Below are positions 11,703 to 20,638 of a DNA stretch of 56,146 bases, piece after piece. A model generated the notes under the pieces. It did no database searches. It was not told the DNA's origin and saw only the letters and a program-made list of their open reading frames with translations. The position numbers and the translations under genes are program-made. This stretch comes from Chitinophagaceae bacterium (lineage in GTDB: Bacteria; Bacteroidota; Bacteroidia; Chitinophagales; Chitinophagaceae). The stretch spans positions 1 through 56,146 of the forward strand of contig JAIEQM010000021.1 of assembly GCA_019747705.1 (NCBI GenBank), in the 5' to 3' direction. Positions within the stretch are counted from its first letter, which is position 1. The number at the start of each line of letters is the position of its first letter.

Positions 11703-12491
11703 TTAGAAATGGCGTGTATTTATTACTGCCAAAGGCCTGCGTTGGGCAGTTCCAATAGCGTAGTAGGTGAAAATGCGGCCAGAAGCTAAGTTTGTACCCA
11801 GAGAAACAGTAGCAACTACTGTTTGCGTACCGGCGGCTTTAATTTTCATTGTATAAGTTCCTGAAGGTACGGGTGTAAATGCAGAAAGGGCATCAGCATT
11901 TGGACTGGCTCCCAAATAACTTCTATTCGTGATGGTAACACTGTCAAGTGATGGTACAGTACGTAAAAAAGTAATATCAACAGCAGGTGCGTTGGGTGCT
12001 GCATGTACAAAACGTACATGGGTAAAACCTGTTGCAGGTACTGTTAAATTATCATTTAAGCGAACTACTTTTAATTTACTTGAAGGCGTTGCCAGTGTAT
12101 CATAGGCAATGATAGTGTAAGCGCTGTTTTTAGCAAAAGGTAAACTTGCTTCAATAACATTCGTTCTTCCGCTGTCACGGGAAATTTTAATATTTCTGGT
12201 TCCTTCCAGAAAAGGCATATAACCGGCTCCATTGCCTCCACCGCCTCCGGCAGAAACAAGCCCGTAGGTTAAACGTCTGCTGCCATTTGCTACCAAACCG
12301 TCAACAACAATATCATAGGCAGGCTGTACTTGAGGTAAAATTGCTAATGTATCCGGAGCTGCATGTATAAATTGTGCAGTGCTGTTTGCCAGTGGATTCA
12401 GTTCTGTTGCTTCTTTCGTTTTTTGGCAACCAGCGATGCTTATAAGCACCAAAGCTGCAAAGAGAAAAGAAATATTGTTTTTTAATTTCAT
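11703..12491 (-). CDS. DUF4397 lipoprotein, third gene of the SusCD operon
   Basis: 262 aa. Lipoprotein signal with lipobox SIAGC (C22). Two DUF4397-type units show the typical phrases AQFIHAAPDT (about 40-50) and VRFVHAAPNAPAVDI (about 160-175). The family is found in secreted or surface proteins and is beta-rich; its function is unknown. The gene follows susD by 32 bp on the same strand and is followed by the C13 hairpin, so it likely closes the operon and is a surface-exposed accessory to the SusCD pair. Confidence 0.82.
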   Translation of the reverse strand: MKLKNNISFLFAALVLISIAGCQKTKEATELNPLANSTAQFIHAAPDTLAILPQVQPAYDIVVDGLVANGSRRLTYGLVSAGGGGGNGAGYMPFLEGTRNIKISRDSGRTNVIEASLPFAKNSAYTIIAYDTLATPSSKLKVVRLNDNLTVPATGFTHVRFVHAAPNAPAVDITFLRTVPSLDSVTITNRSYLGASPNADALSAFTPVPSGTYTMKIKAAGTQTVVATVSLGTNLASGRIFTYYAIGTAQRRPLAVINTRHF

Positions 12492-12523
12492 ATAAAGTTC
12501 TTTTTGAATATTATCAGTTGAAT

Positions 12524-13987
12524 TTAGTAACCTGTATTTTGTTGGATGTTTGAATTAGCATCCCGCTCACCCTGTGGAATAGGCCAAACCCACTCTCTTC
12601 TTCCTGGTGCAAGTAAAATAGAAGTTGTAGGAGAAGTAATGGAAACTCTGTCAATCGTTCTTGTAGTACGTTTTAAATCGAACCAACGATGACCTTCCAT
12701 AAACAATTCTTTTCTTCTTTCAGTTGCAATTGCAGTAATTAATGCTGTTCCAGTTTCAGATCCATTTACAAATCCATTGATTCTTGCTGCACGCAGTGTA
12801 TTTAAATCGGCAAGTCCTAATGCTTCCTGCCCTGTAGTATTCGCATAAGCCTCAGCCCTTATTAAATACATTTCACCGGTTCTGAAAGCTTTCCAATCTA
12901 CAACACCATCTAGTGCAGAACCTTTTCCTAAGTATTTAGTAACTACTAATCTTGAATTGGATCGAACTAAAGAAGTTGTACTAAAGCCTCTTGTTACAGA
13001 AGTTGGAAAACGAACATCATTAACTTCATCAATTTGTGTAAAAAGTGTAGGATTGCCCTCAAACTGGCTCCTGTTAGTACCTGGTGTGGGGCTGTAAACA
13101 TCACCCGCAAGCCTGCTTAAAAACTCTCCGGGCGAAAAGAATACTGCAAAAGCAACTTCAGCATTACTCTGATCTCTCCAAATTGAAGGGTAAACTGAAC
13201 GGCTTGCTAAAGGCAATGCATTTATTACGGTTGTAGCATTTGAAATGGCAACGGGCCAATCTTTTGCATAGAGTGCCACTCTTGCATAAATAGCACTTAA
13301 ACCAATCAAATCAATTTTATACTTGGCACCAGTATTAACAGGGGCATCAATATCACCAAGTAAAGTGCGTGCTGTATTTAAATCAGCAAAAATATCATCA
13401 TAGTTTTGCTTAACTGTTTGGCGGGCTGGTTTTGTAGTGGCAGGGGATTCTTCCAGTACTGAAATTTTTCTGTAAACTACTCCCAGCCCGGTACTGTTAC
13501 GGTCAAAGTTTTCGCCAAAATACCGTAGCAGGTCAAAATGCACAAGTGCCCGGATAGCAAGTGCCTGACCTTTAATACGGTTTGCCTGTTTTTGATTGGC
13601 GGGTGTTACCACTTTGTCAATGTTATTAATAATAATATTTGCATTCGCAATAATATTGTAGCAACCAAGCCATGTTTCCCCTACAGTTCCGTTTTGTGGT
13701 GTGTACAACCAATCTGTTACCTCTAAAAAGTTTACAAGTGATTCTGTTGTTTGTACAAGGTTATCAGTTGACATATCTGGCAACACTGAAAGATTGCGGC
13801 CATAATAACCTACACCACGCATACTATTATAAATACCGCTCAAGCCCGCATCATAATCACCGATAGACTTAAAGGCATTTTCAATTGTAGCAGAGTGGGT
13901 TGGGTTGATTTCGATTGATTTCTCGCAGGCATTCAAACCTGTTATCAGGAAACCCGCAAGTATGTATTTTAAAAATGATTTTTTCAT
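12524..13987 (-). CDS. SusD/RagB-type nutrient-binding outer-membrane lipoprotein
   Basis: 487 aa with lipobox GLNAC (C21). The N-terminal SusD segment (about 35-250) includes RIKGQALAIRALVHFDLLRY, the helix typical of the TPR-like core. The C-terminal part has MYLIRAEAYANT, LNTLRAARI and the family signature ELFMEGHRWFDLKRT near the end. It forms the lid over its SusC channel, 18 bp upstream in the same operon, and captures the substrate at the cell surface. No glycoside hydrolase or other degradative enzyme lies in the operon, so the substrate (glycan, peptide or other) cannot be inferred. Confidence 0.93.
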   Translation of the reverse strand: MKKSFLKYILAGFLITGLNACEKSIEINPTHSATIENAFKSIGDYDAGLSGIYNSMRGVGYYGRNLSVLPDMSTDNLVQTTESLVNFLEVTDWLYTPQNGTVGETWLGCYNIIANANIIINNIDKVVTPANQKQANRIKGQALAIRALVHFDLLRYFGENFDRNSTGLGVVYRKISVLEESPATTKPARQTVKQNYDDIFADLNTARTLLGDIDAPVNTGAKYKIDLIGLSAIYARVALYAKDWPVAISNATTVINALPLASRSVYPSIWRDQSNAEVAFAVFFSPGEFLSRLAGDVYSPTPGTNRSQFEGNPTLFTQIDEVNDVRFPTSVTRGFSTTSLVRSNSRLVVTKYLGKGSALDGVVDWKAFRTGEMYLIRAEAYANTTGQEALGLADLNTLRAARINGFVNGSETGTALITAIATERRKELFMEGHRWFDLKRTTRTIDRVSITSPTTSILLAPGRREWVWPIPQGERDANSNIQQNTGY

Positions 13988-14005
13988 TTTCTTTAGTTTA
14001 ATAGT

Positions 14006-16942
14006 TTAAAATCCAATGGTTAAGCCCGCAGTTAATGTTCTTAATGCAGGATATTGAGCACCTGTGAGAACACCGGATGAAAGTTCCGGATCAAATCCGA
14101 GGAACTTAAACCCTGTCCATAAGTTTTCCCCCATCAAATAAAATCTTACATTGGTGAGTTTGATTTTCTTAATTGCAGACTCTGGAAGACTGTAACCCAG
14201 TTGAACATTTCTTAACCTTAAAAAACTGCCATCTTCAAGAAATCTTGTTGTAACTCTTCTCATTGCCAGAGTTGCACGTGGTATGTCCGTAATATCGCCT
14301 GGTTTTCTCCACTCTCTTGAAACAGCCCTTGACATGTTATCAAAGAAATAACTTGGGTCTTCAACATTTGTACGATCGTTGTTATAAACAATATTTCCAA
14401 ACAAATAAGTAAAGAATACAGAAAAGTCAACTCCTTTAACAGTGAATTTATTGGTAAAACCGCCAAAATAAGGTGCATCTCTTGTTCCAAATATTTGCCT
14501 GTCATTCACATCATCGTATAATTCTGTTAACACACCATTGGGTCTTCTGTAAATGGCATTTCCGTTGTTAGGATTAACGCCTTCATATTTTACAACATAG
14601 TTGCTGTTTAAAGGGTATCCAATTCTTTGTACGGTTGTACCAACAACAACACCTGTTGGAGGTGCAGTTGGTGTTAATGCTAACAATTTGTTTCGGTTAA
14701 CAGTAAAATTAATCGTAGTGCTCCAGTAAAAATTCCTTTTCTTAACGTTTTCAGTAATTAAAGTAAACTCCCAACCTCTGTTTCTTACCTTTCCAATATT
14801 GGTATTAAGAGAAGCAAAACCTGTTGTTCTTGAAAGTTGGTTGTTTAAAAACAGCAGATTTGTGACTTCGCTGTAAAAATCAACACCTAAAGTAATACGA
14901 CCTTTGAAAGCAACTGCATTTATTCCGGCATTAAATTTCGATCTTTCTTCCCATGTCAAATCCGGGTTGGGTAACTGGCTTATACCAGGGCCGTTTATTC
15001 CCGTATAAGATCTGTTAGTAAACAACTCACGAGAAGCAAAATCTCCAATACCTTCCTGATTTCCTACTTTACCGTATGATACTGAAAGTTTAAAGTTGTC
15101 AACAAAACGAACAGGTTTAAAAAATTGCTCATCACTAATTACCCAACCTGCACCAATTGAATAAAAATTGGCAATGCGATTATTAACACCAAATCTTGAA
15201 GAACCATCTCTTCTAAAACTTCCATTCAAAAAGTACTTGTTTTTAAACGAATAAGTTGCTAAACTGTAGTATGATAAAATTGCATTCTCAGTTCTGTTTT
15301 CTCTAACTGAAGGTAAGAAAGTAGCAGAGCCATTTGTTACACCAGCACCATTTTGAAAGTTGCCCGTTAAACCAAAACCACTAAAACCATAGGTTTGGAG
15401 TACTCTTGTAACCCACTCGTTATAAAGACCAACTGAAAAATTATGATCTTTTATTGATTTAGTATAGTTTAATGATGTGGTTCCGGTGTACCTCGTTAAT
15501 ATTCGGGCATCTTTATCAAAACGGCCCTGGTTTCCGTTAGCTGCTTGACCTACAACACTAAAACGGGTAAACAATAATGTTTGGTCCCAGTTTTCATAGT
15601 CAAGTCCCCAATTGGTTCTAAAGGAAAGTCCCTTTGTTATAAAAGGAAGTTTTGCCTCCAAAAATGCATTTCCTACAAATTTAAATTCTTTTGTTCCCCT
15701 TGTTGTTTCATTAATATCTTGTATTGGATTCGGCTGACCTGAAGTAAACTGCTGATAGGTTCCTGTATTTGGATTGAAGGGCCTTTCGTAAGGATTACCC
15801 CAGCGTATTGCATTTAATGGAGATGCAATACCGGTATTTGCTTCTGTCGTGTTTAGATAATTACTCCATCCCCCATAAGAATTGATACCAAATTTAAGAT
15901 TATTGGTTGCTGTGTGTTCAATGTTTACTCTTGCGCTGTAGCGATCTAAACCGGTACGCTTAACAGTACCTGTTTGTTTAAATATACCACCCGATATAAA
16001 GAAAACTGTTTTATCACTACCGCCGCTTGCACTTAATTGATGTGAATTGGTAATACCTGTTTGTGTAAGTTCATCCTGCCAATTGGTATTGATGTTTTTT
16101 AAACTGTCCAGTTTGGCTGTATTCCAACCGTAAGGATTACCTCTGGCAATTTCATAGTCTAATTTTTCAGCTGTTTCCATAATTTCCAGTTTGTTTTTTG
16201 GAAATCTGGATTGGCCATAAATTCCGTTATATTCAAAACGGGTTTTACCACTTTTTCCTCTTTTAGTTGTAATTACAATTACACCATTAGCACCTCGTGA
16301 ACCGTATTGTGCAGTAGTAGATGCATCTTTTAAAACTGTTACAGTTTCAAAATCGTTAGGGTTTAACGATGAAAAGTTTTGAGCAGAAATTTGAATACCA
16401 TCTAAAATGTATAATGGTTGTGTTGTACCATTTACGGATCCAACACCTCTTATTGTAACATTTGCTGCTGCTCCAGGCTGTCCTGAGTTTGCCTGTATCA
16501 AAGTACCGGCTGCTTGCCCCTGAAGAATCTGATCAAATGAACCAATGGGTATGTTTTTGATGGTTTCGGCTTTTACCGTTGCAATTGCACCTGTAACCTG
16601 CCTTTTTTGAAGAGTTTGATAACCGGTAACAACAACCTCACCCAATGAACTTTCATTGGTTTCAAGCTGAATATTTAATGACCCGGCTCCAATAGAAGCA
16701 GTTACTTGTTTGTATCCTACAAACGTAAACGTAAGTGATTTTACGGTTTGCGGAACTGTAACTTTAAACGAACCATCAGCATTTGAAGTACCAACAGACT
16801 TCCCTGCTGCATTGATGGTTACACCCGCCAAAGCTGATCCGTCCTTGGAATCAGTAACTTTTCCTGTTACCTCCTTAGTTTGCGCCATAAGCTGGCTCAT
16901 GCCCAGAAATAAGCATGTAATTAACATTACAAATTTTCTCAT
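14006..16942 (-). CDS. SusC/RagA-type TonB-linked outer-membrane transporter
   Basis: 978 aa, at the short end for SusC proteins. Signal peptide (cleaved near LMAQ), then a CarboxypepD_reg domain (VTGKVTDSKDGSALAGVT, about 24-95), a short segment with GEVVVTGYQTLQKRQVTGA, a plug domain (VTIRGVGSVNG, PLYILDGIQ, VLKDASTTAQYGSRGANGV, about 110-230) and the beta-barrel to the C-terminal GLTIGF with an aromatic last residue. It imports large substrates using TonB-ExbBD energy, with the SusD protein as lid. A consensus-like promoter lies just upstream, and no sigma/anti-sigma pair is next to it. Confidence 0.94.
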   Translation of the reverse strand: MRKFVMLITCLFLGMSQLMAQTKEVTGKVTDSKDGSALAGVTINAAGKSVGTSNADGSFKVTVPQTVKSLTFTFVGYKQVTASIGAGSLNIQLETNESSLGEVVVTGYQTLQKRQVTGAIATVKAETIKNIPIGSFDQILQGQAAGTLIQANSGQPGAAANVTIRGVGSVNGTTQPLYILDGIQISAQNFSSLNPNDFETVTVLKDASTTAQYGSRGANGVIVITTKRGKSGKTRFEYNGIYGQSRFPKNKLEIMETAEKLDYEIARGNPYGWNTAKLDSLKNINTNWQDELTQTGITNSHQLSASGGSDKTVFFISGGIFKQTGTVKRTGLDRYSARVNIEHTATNNLKFGINSYGGWSNYLNTTEANTGIASPLNAIRWGNPYERPFNPNTGTYQQFTSGQPNPIQDINETTRGTKEFKFVGNAFLEAKLPFITKGLSFRTNWGLDYENWDQTLLFTRFSVVGQAANGNQGRFDKDARILTRYTGTTSLNYTKSIKDHNFSVGLYNEWVTRVLQTYGFSGFGLTGNFQNGAGVTNGSATFLPSVRENRTENAILSYYSLATYSFKNKYFLNGSFRRDGSSRFGVNNRIANFYSIGAGWVISDEQFFKPVRFVDNFKLSVSYGKVGNQEGIGDFASRELFTNRSYTGINGPGISQLPNPDLTWEERSKFNAGINAVAFKGRITLGVDFYSEVTNLLFLNNQLSRTTGFASLNTNIGKVRNRGWEFTLITENVKKRNFYWSTTINFTVNRNKLLALTPTAPPTGVVVGTTVQRIGYPLNSNYVVKYEGVNPNNGNAIYRRPNGVLTELYDDVNDRQIFGTRDAPYFGGFTNKFTVKGVDFSVFFTYLFGNIVYNNDRTNVEDPSYFFDNMSRAVSREWRKPGDITDIPRATLAMRRVTTRFLEDGSFLRLRNVQLGYSLPESAIKKIKLTNVRFYLMGENLWTGFKFLGFDPELSSGVLTGAQYPALRTLTAGLTIGF

Positions 16943-17286
16943 TAGTCGTTAGTTTAAGTTTCAAATATATGTTATGATAGTATCAACAACTGTTTATAGA
17001 CAGGTAAATTTTGAAAAAGCTGCATTATTTTATTTTTTATTGGTGTTTAATAAAAAAGACTATTTGCCGCAATATCTTTCACAAAAAGTGTTTAATTTTT
17101 TACTTTAACCAAAAAATTCTGCAAAAAAAACTGCCGCAGATTTTGCGACAGCCCCATTAAATATTATAAAATCAAACAGGTTTAAAGTAAACTGCTGGTA
17201 ACTATAGGCCTTTCAAGGTCTCTTTTATTTCCAAACCTTATCTCGGGATATCGGGTTTACAGCAAAAGTTTATATTAAAAATAAAT
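16943..17286. other. Upstream region of susC
   Basis: AT-rich 344 bp. It holds the susC promoter candidate (16962-16989), an imperfect hairpin CTGCCGCA/TTGCGACAG near 17132-17152 and A/T runs. No reading frame looks like a gene. Confidence 0.4.
16962..16989 (-). promoter_or_regulatory. susC promoter
   Basis: On the minus strand: TTG (16987-16989), 17-base spacer, TATATTTG (16962-16969), a match to the Bacteroidota TAnnTTTG box. The predicted RNA start lies about 15 bases before the susC ATG. Confidence 0.5.
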
Positions 17287-17982
17287 TTAATCTCTGCTTC
17301 TTGCCATATATATTAATATGTACTGCACCAAAGTAGCAATAGATGCCAATGCCGCCACCACATAAGTCATGGCCGCCCATTTGAGGGCATCTTTGGCGCC
17401 ATCATGCTCCTGCCCGTTTACCACATTGGTGTGGTTGAGCCAGGCCAGGGCCCGGTTGCTGGCATCAAACTCCACCGGCAGAGTAATAGTGGTAAACAGC
17501 GTACTGGCGGCAAAAAGCAGGATACCAATGAGCAAAACCGTTTGGTTGCCGCCGCCCACTGTAAAAATACCCACGCCAATAGCCAAAATCCATTGCGAAA
17601 GGGTTGTGCTGATTTGAGCTATGGGTACCAGCCTTGAACGGAGCATAAGCCATTGATAAGCAGTGGCATGTTGCACCGCATGGCCGCACTCATGAGCGGC
17701 TACGGCAGCCGATGCAATGGAGTTGCCATTAAACACATCCGGGCTGAGGTTTACGGTTTTGTTCATGGGATTATAGTGATCGCTTAAAAAGCCATCCACT
17801 GAAACTACCTGCACATCAAAAATGCCATTTTCTTTCAGCATCTTTTCTGCCACCTGGCGGCCGGTTAAACCGCTGAGAAGGGGGTGCTGAGCATACTGTT
17901 TAAACTTACTTTTGAGGCGCATCTGAATCAAAAAGCCAATGCCCATAAAAAGCAGGGAGACAATTAAAATTCCGGGAGTCAT
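17287..17982 (-). CDS. YugP-type membrane zinc metallopeptidase
   Basis: 231 aa, family Zn_peptidase_2 (PF04298-like). An N-terminal membrane helix (about 4-20) is followed by the catalytic HExxH motif (H97-E98-C-G-H101 in AVAAHECGHAVQHA), then membrane segments near 120-140, 146-165 and 205-227. Ligands lie within the motif and just downstream. The family is widespread and poorly characterised; it is thought to process membrane or misfolded proteins. The gene stands alone on the minus strand with a long gap to radA. Confidence 0.85.
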   Translation of the reverse strand: MTPGILIVSLLFMGIGFLIQMRLKSKFKQYAQHPLLSGLTGRQVAEKMLKENGIFDVQVVSVDGFLSDHYNPMNKTVNLSPDVFNGNSIASAAVAAHECGHAVQHATAYQWLMLRSRLVPIAQISTTLSQWILAIGVGIFTVGGGNQTVLLIGILLFAASTLFTTITLPVEFDASNRALAWLNHTNVVNGQEHDGAKDALKWAAMTYVVAALASIATLVQYILIYMARSRD

Positions 17983-18166
17983 TTGTTGTTTTTTTAAGTA
18001 ACAACTAACCCCTCAAATTAGTTTCCAAAGCATCAAAAATGCCAAAAAAAGAGTTGCGGAAAACAGCATAAGTCTTTTTGGCAGAAAGAGTTACGCTTAT
18101 AAGTTCCCGTAAGCAAAAAATATTTTTTTATTACAAAGTCAATTTTCATAAGTTGTTGATAATCAA

Positions 18167-18199
18167 TTGAAAGAACGGCCATTAAGCCTGTTCTTTCAA
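18167..18199. repeat. 10-bp perfect inverted repeat with inner pairing
   Basis: TTGAAAGAAC-GGC-CATTAA-GCC-T-GTTCTTTCAA. There is no T-tract on either strand, so it is more likely an RNA structure or a repeat than a terminator. Confidence 0.45.
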
Positions 18200-18285
18200 C
18201 CCATGCTTTGCCGGAGAATTCACAATTAATTTATACACATACCCGAAAATTTATTTTGAAATGTGGCGGCAAGTTGTAATTTAGC

Positions 18286-18348
18286 GATAGAATTTAATGG
18301 GTTAGTAAGTACAAAGGGTTGGAAGAAATTCCAGCCCTTTTACTTTTT
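18286..18348 (+). ncRNA. Small-RNA candidate A with terminator
   Basis: A TTTTG, 18-base spacer, TAATTTAG arrangement upstream resembles the Bacteroidota promoter (one mismatch in the -7 box). The putative RNA carries the 16-mer ATGGGTTAGTAAGTAC (18297-18312), then a 9-bp stem with GAAA tetraloop (18316-18337) and TTTTACTTTTT. The 16-mer is the exact reverse complement of 49537-49552 in candidate B. It could alternatively be the leader of radA, with the hairpin as an attenuator, since radA starts 140 bp downstream. Confidence 0.35.
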
Positions 18349-18487
18349 ATCAACTTCACTTTTTTTTCTCCCGGTTTTTTTATTGAATTGATTTGTTTCA
18401 TCCCTTTTTTTTGATGATGAAAAAATATTTTAAACAGATGATTTTTTTTGATGCACTTTTATAAAAGTTGTGAACGGTTAAAAAATT

Positions 18488-19876
18488 ATGAGCAAGGTTA
18501 AGACAGCTTTTTTTTGCAGCAATTGCGGATATGAATCCACCAAATGGATCGGGCGCTGCCCCAGTTGTAATGAATGGAACACATTTGTTGAAGAACTGAT
18601 TTCAAAAAGTAAAGATGATGTAAAGAAACAAATGTGGAAGGATGAGTTACAAACCGGTGAAAGCAAAATCATTTCGTTGAGTGAAGTTAAAAGCAGCGAA
18701 GAAAAAAGATTGATGACGGATGATGCAGAGTTAAACCGTGTATTGGGTGGTGGCATTGTTCCCGGTAGTATTGTACTGATTGCAGGTGAACCCGGCATTG
18801 GAAAATCAACTTTGTTTTTACAAAGCGGTTTGCAACTGAAGGGCGTTACTACTTTATATGTGAGTGGTGAAGAAAGTGAACAGCAAATAAAAATGCGGGC
18901 CGACCGTTTGCAAATGCAGAATGAAAATTTTTATTTGTTAACTGAAACATCAACCAATATTATTTTCAGCGAAATAAAAAAACTCAAACCTCAGTTAGTA
19001 ATTATCGACTCTATTCAAACATTGCAAACACCCTACATTGAAAGCGGCCCGGGCAGTATTTCGCAAATAAGAGAGAGCGCTGCAGAGCTGCAGCGCTTTG
19101 CCAAAGAAACCAACACACCTGTGTTTCTCATTGGGCATATTACCAAAGATGGAAATATTGCTGGGCCCAAAATTTTAGAACACATGGTGGATACTGTTTT
19201 GCAGTTTGAAGGCGACCGTCATTATACGTACCGGATTTTACGAACGATGAAGAACCGTTTTGGTTCTACCAATGAATTGGGTATTTATGAAATGACAGAA
19301 GCAGGCATGCGGCCAGTAAATAACCCCAGCGAAATACTCATCACACAAAAAGAAGATGTATTAAGCGGTATTGCTATTGCTGCAACTATGGAAGGTATGC
19401 GTCCGTTGTTAATTGAAGTGCAGGCATTGGTAACGCAAAGTGTTTATGGCACCCCGCAACGTACAGTAAGCGGTTTTGATTTAAGACGATTGCAATTATT
19501 ACTGGCTGTGCTGGAAAAACGTGGTGGCTTTCATTTTGGAATGAAAGATGTGTTTTTAAATATTGCAGGTGGTATAAAAGTGGAAGACCCATCTATTGAC
19601 CTTGCCGTTTTATGTGCACTGCTTTCCAGCTATGAAGATGTGCCGCTTAACCCGCAAATTTGTTTTGCGGGAGAAGTGGGACTAAGTGGTGAAATAAGAG
19701 CCGTAAACAGAATTGAACAGCGTATTGCAGAAGCAGAGAAACTGGGGTTTGAAAAAATCATTATCAGCAAATACAACCTGGGACATAAAAACGAAAAGAA
19801 AATGCAGCAGAAGCACAACATTGAAGTAATTACAATGGGCAAAGTGGAAGAACTATACCAGTACCTGTTTCAATAA
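18488..19876 (+). CDS. radA: DNA repair protein RadA/Sms
   Basis: 462 aa, the normal RadA length. N-terminal zinc finger C10-x2-C13...C24-x2-C27 (CSNCGYESTKWIGRCPSC), RecA-like ATPase with Walker A GEPGIGKST (100-108), the RadA signature KNRFG (near residue 255) and a C-terminal Lon-protease-like domain (GLSGEIRAVNRIEQRIAEA). RadA is a hexameric helicase acting on D-loops and recombination intermediates. comF follows 60 bp downstream and probably shares its transcript. Confidence 0.96.
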   Translation: MSKVKTAFFCSNCGYESTKWIGRCPSCNEWNTFVEELISKSKDDVKKQMWKDELQTGESKIISLSEVKSSEEKRLMTDDAELNRVLGGGIVPGSIVLIAGEPGIGKSTLFLQSGLQLKGVTTLYVSGEESEQQIKMRADRLQMQNENFYLLTETSTNIIFSEIKKLKPQLVIIDSIQTLQTPYIESGPGSISQIRESAAELQRFAKETNTPVFLIGHITKDGNIAGPKILEHMVDTVLQFEGDRHYTYRILRTMKNRFGSTNELGIYEMTEAGMRPVNNPSEILITQKEDVLSGIAIAATMEGMRPLLIEVQALVTQSVYGTPQRTVSGFDLRRLQLLLAVLEKRGGFHFGMKDVFLNIAGGIKVEDPSIDLAVLCALLSSYEDVPLNPQICFAGEVGLSGEIRAVNRIEQRIAEAEKLGFEKIIISKYNLGHKNEKKMQQKHNIEVITMGKVEELYQYLFQ

Positions 19877-19936
19877 AAATGTTTTTACCCCGCAGAAAGG
19901 ATTTTTTCCATTGATGTTTGTTTTTTATCTTACTGT

Positions 19937-20638
19937 ATGCTCCGTGTAAAACAATGGCTCACTGATTTTTCATTGCTCTTATTTCCACACCACTGTGCAG
20001 GCTGCGGAAGTGATTTGCTGCAGCAGGATCAGAGCATTTGCCACAACTGTTATACGAATTTGCCCGAAACAGGCTTTGCACCTCATGCCGGCAATCCCAT
20101 CGAAAAAATATTTTATGGCCGTGCGGATGTTCATGAAGCAATGGCGGGTTATTATTTTACCAAACAATCAGCCTTGCAGCACATCATCCATGCACTCAAA
20201 TATAAAAACAATACAGAGGCAGGTTTACAAATGGGAAGATGGATGGGATTGCAATTAAACAACAGTAACCGCTTTAAACATCTTGATGCGCTGATTTCCC
20301 TTCCATTGTTTCCTGAAAAAGAAAAAAAGAGAGGTTATAACCAGGCAGCGGTTTTGTGTGAAGGCATCTCTGAAATAATAAATGTTCCTGTTGTAAACAA
20401 TTTTGTGATACGCAAACGTTATACAGATACACAAACAAAAAAAGGAAGAAGTGAACGATGGGCAAATGTGGATGGCAGTTTTGAAGTAACCCCTCATCAT
20501 CCTTTAACCGGTAAACGGGTATTATTGGTGGATGATGTTATTACAACCGGCGCCACTTTAGAAGCATGCGGCGCTGCCGTTACTGAAACCGGAACAAAAC
20601 TGAGCATTGCCGTATTGGCATGGGCAAGCGATGATTAA
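19937..20638 (+). CDS. ComF family protein (phosphoribosyltransferase fold)
   Basis: 233 aa. N-terminal zinc-binding cysteines C20-x2-C23 and C35-x2-C38 (HHCAGCGSD, SICHNCYTN), double-zinc-ribbon style, then a type I phosphoribosyltransferase domain with the PRPP motif VLLVDDVITTGATL at about 195-208. ComF is needed for single-stranded DNA handling in natural competence in other bacteria; in Bacteroidota it is common and the role is inferred. It lies downstream of radA, and its stop overlaps the start of the next gene (ATGATTAA). Confidence 0.9.
   Translation: MLRVKQWLTDFSLLLFPHHCAGCGSDLLQQDQSICHNCYTNLPETGFAPHAGNPIEKIFYGRADVHEAMAGYYFTKQSALQHIIHALKYKNNTEAGLQMGRWMGLQLNNSNRFKHLDALISLPLFPEKEKKRGYNQAAVLCEGISEIINVPVVNNFVIRKRYTDTQTKKGRSERWANVDGSFEVTPHHPLTGKRVLLVDDVITTGATLEACGAAVTETGTKLSIAVLAWASDD

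Larger units (their letters stand above)
17983..18487. other. Gap between the zinc peptidase and radA
   Basis: 505 bp without a protein gene. It contains a hairpin at 18167-18199 (TTGAAAGAAC / GTTCTTTCAA with inner GGC/GCC) and the small-RNA candidate at 18286-18348. The rest is AT-rich. Confidence 0.4.
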
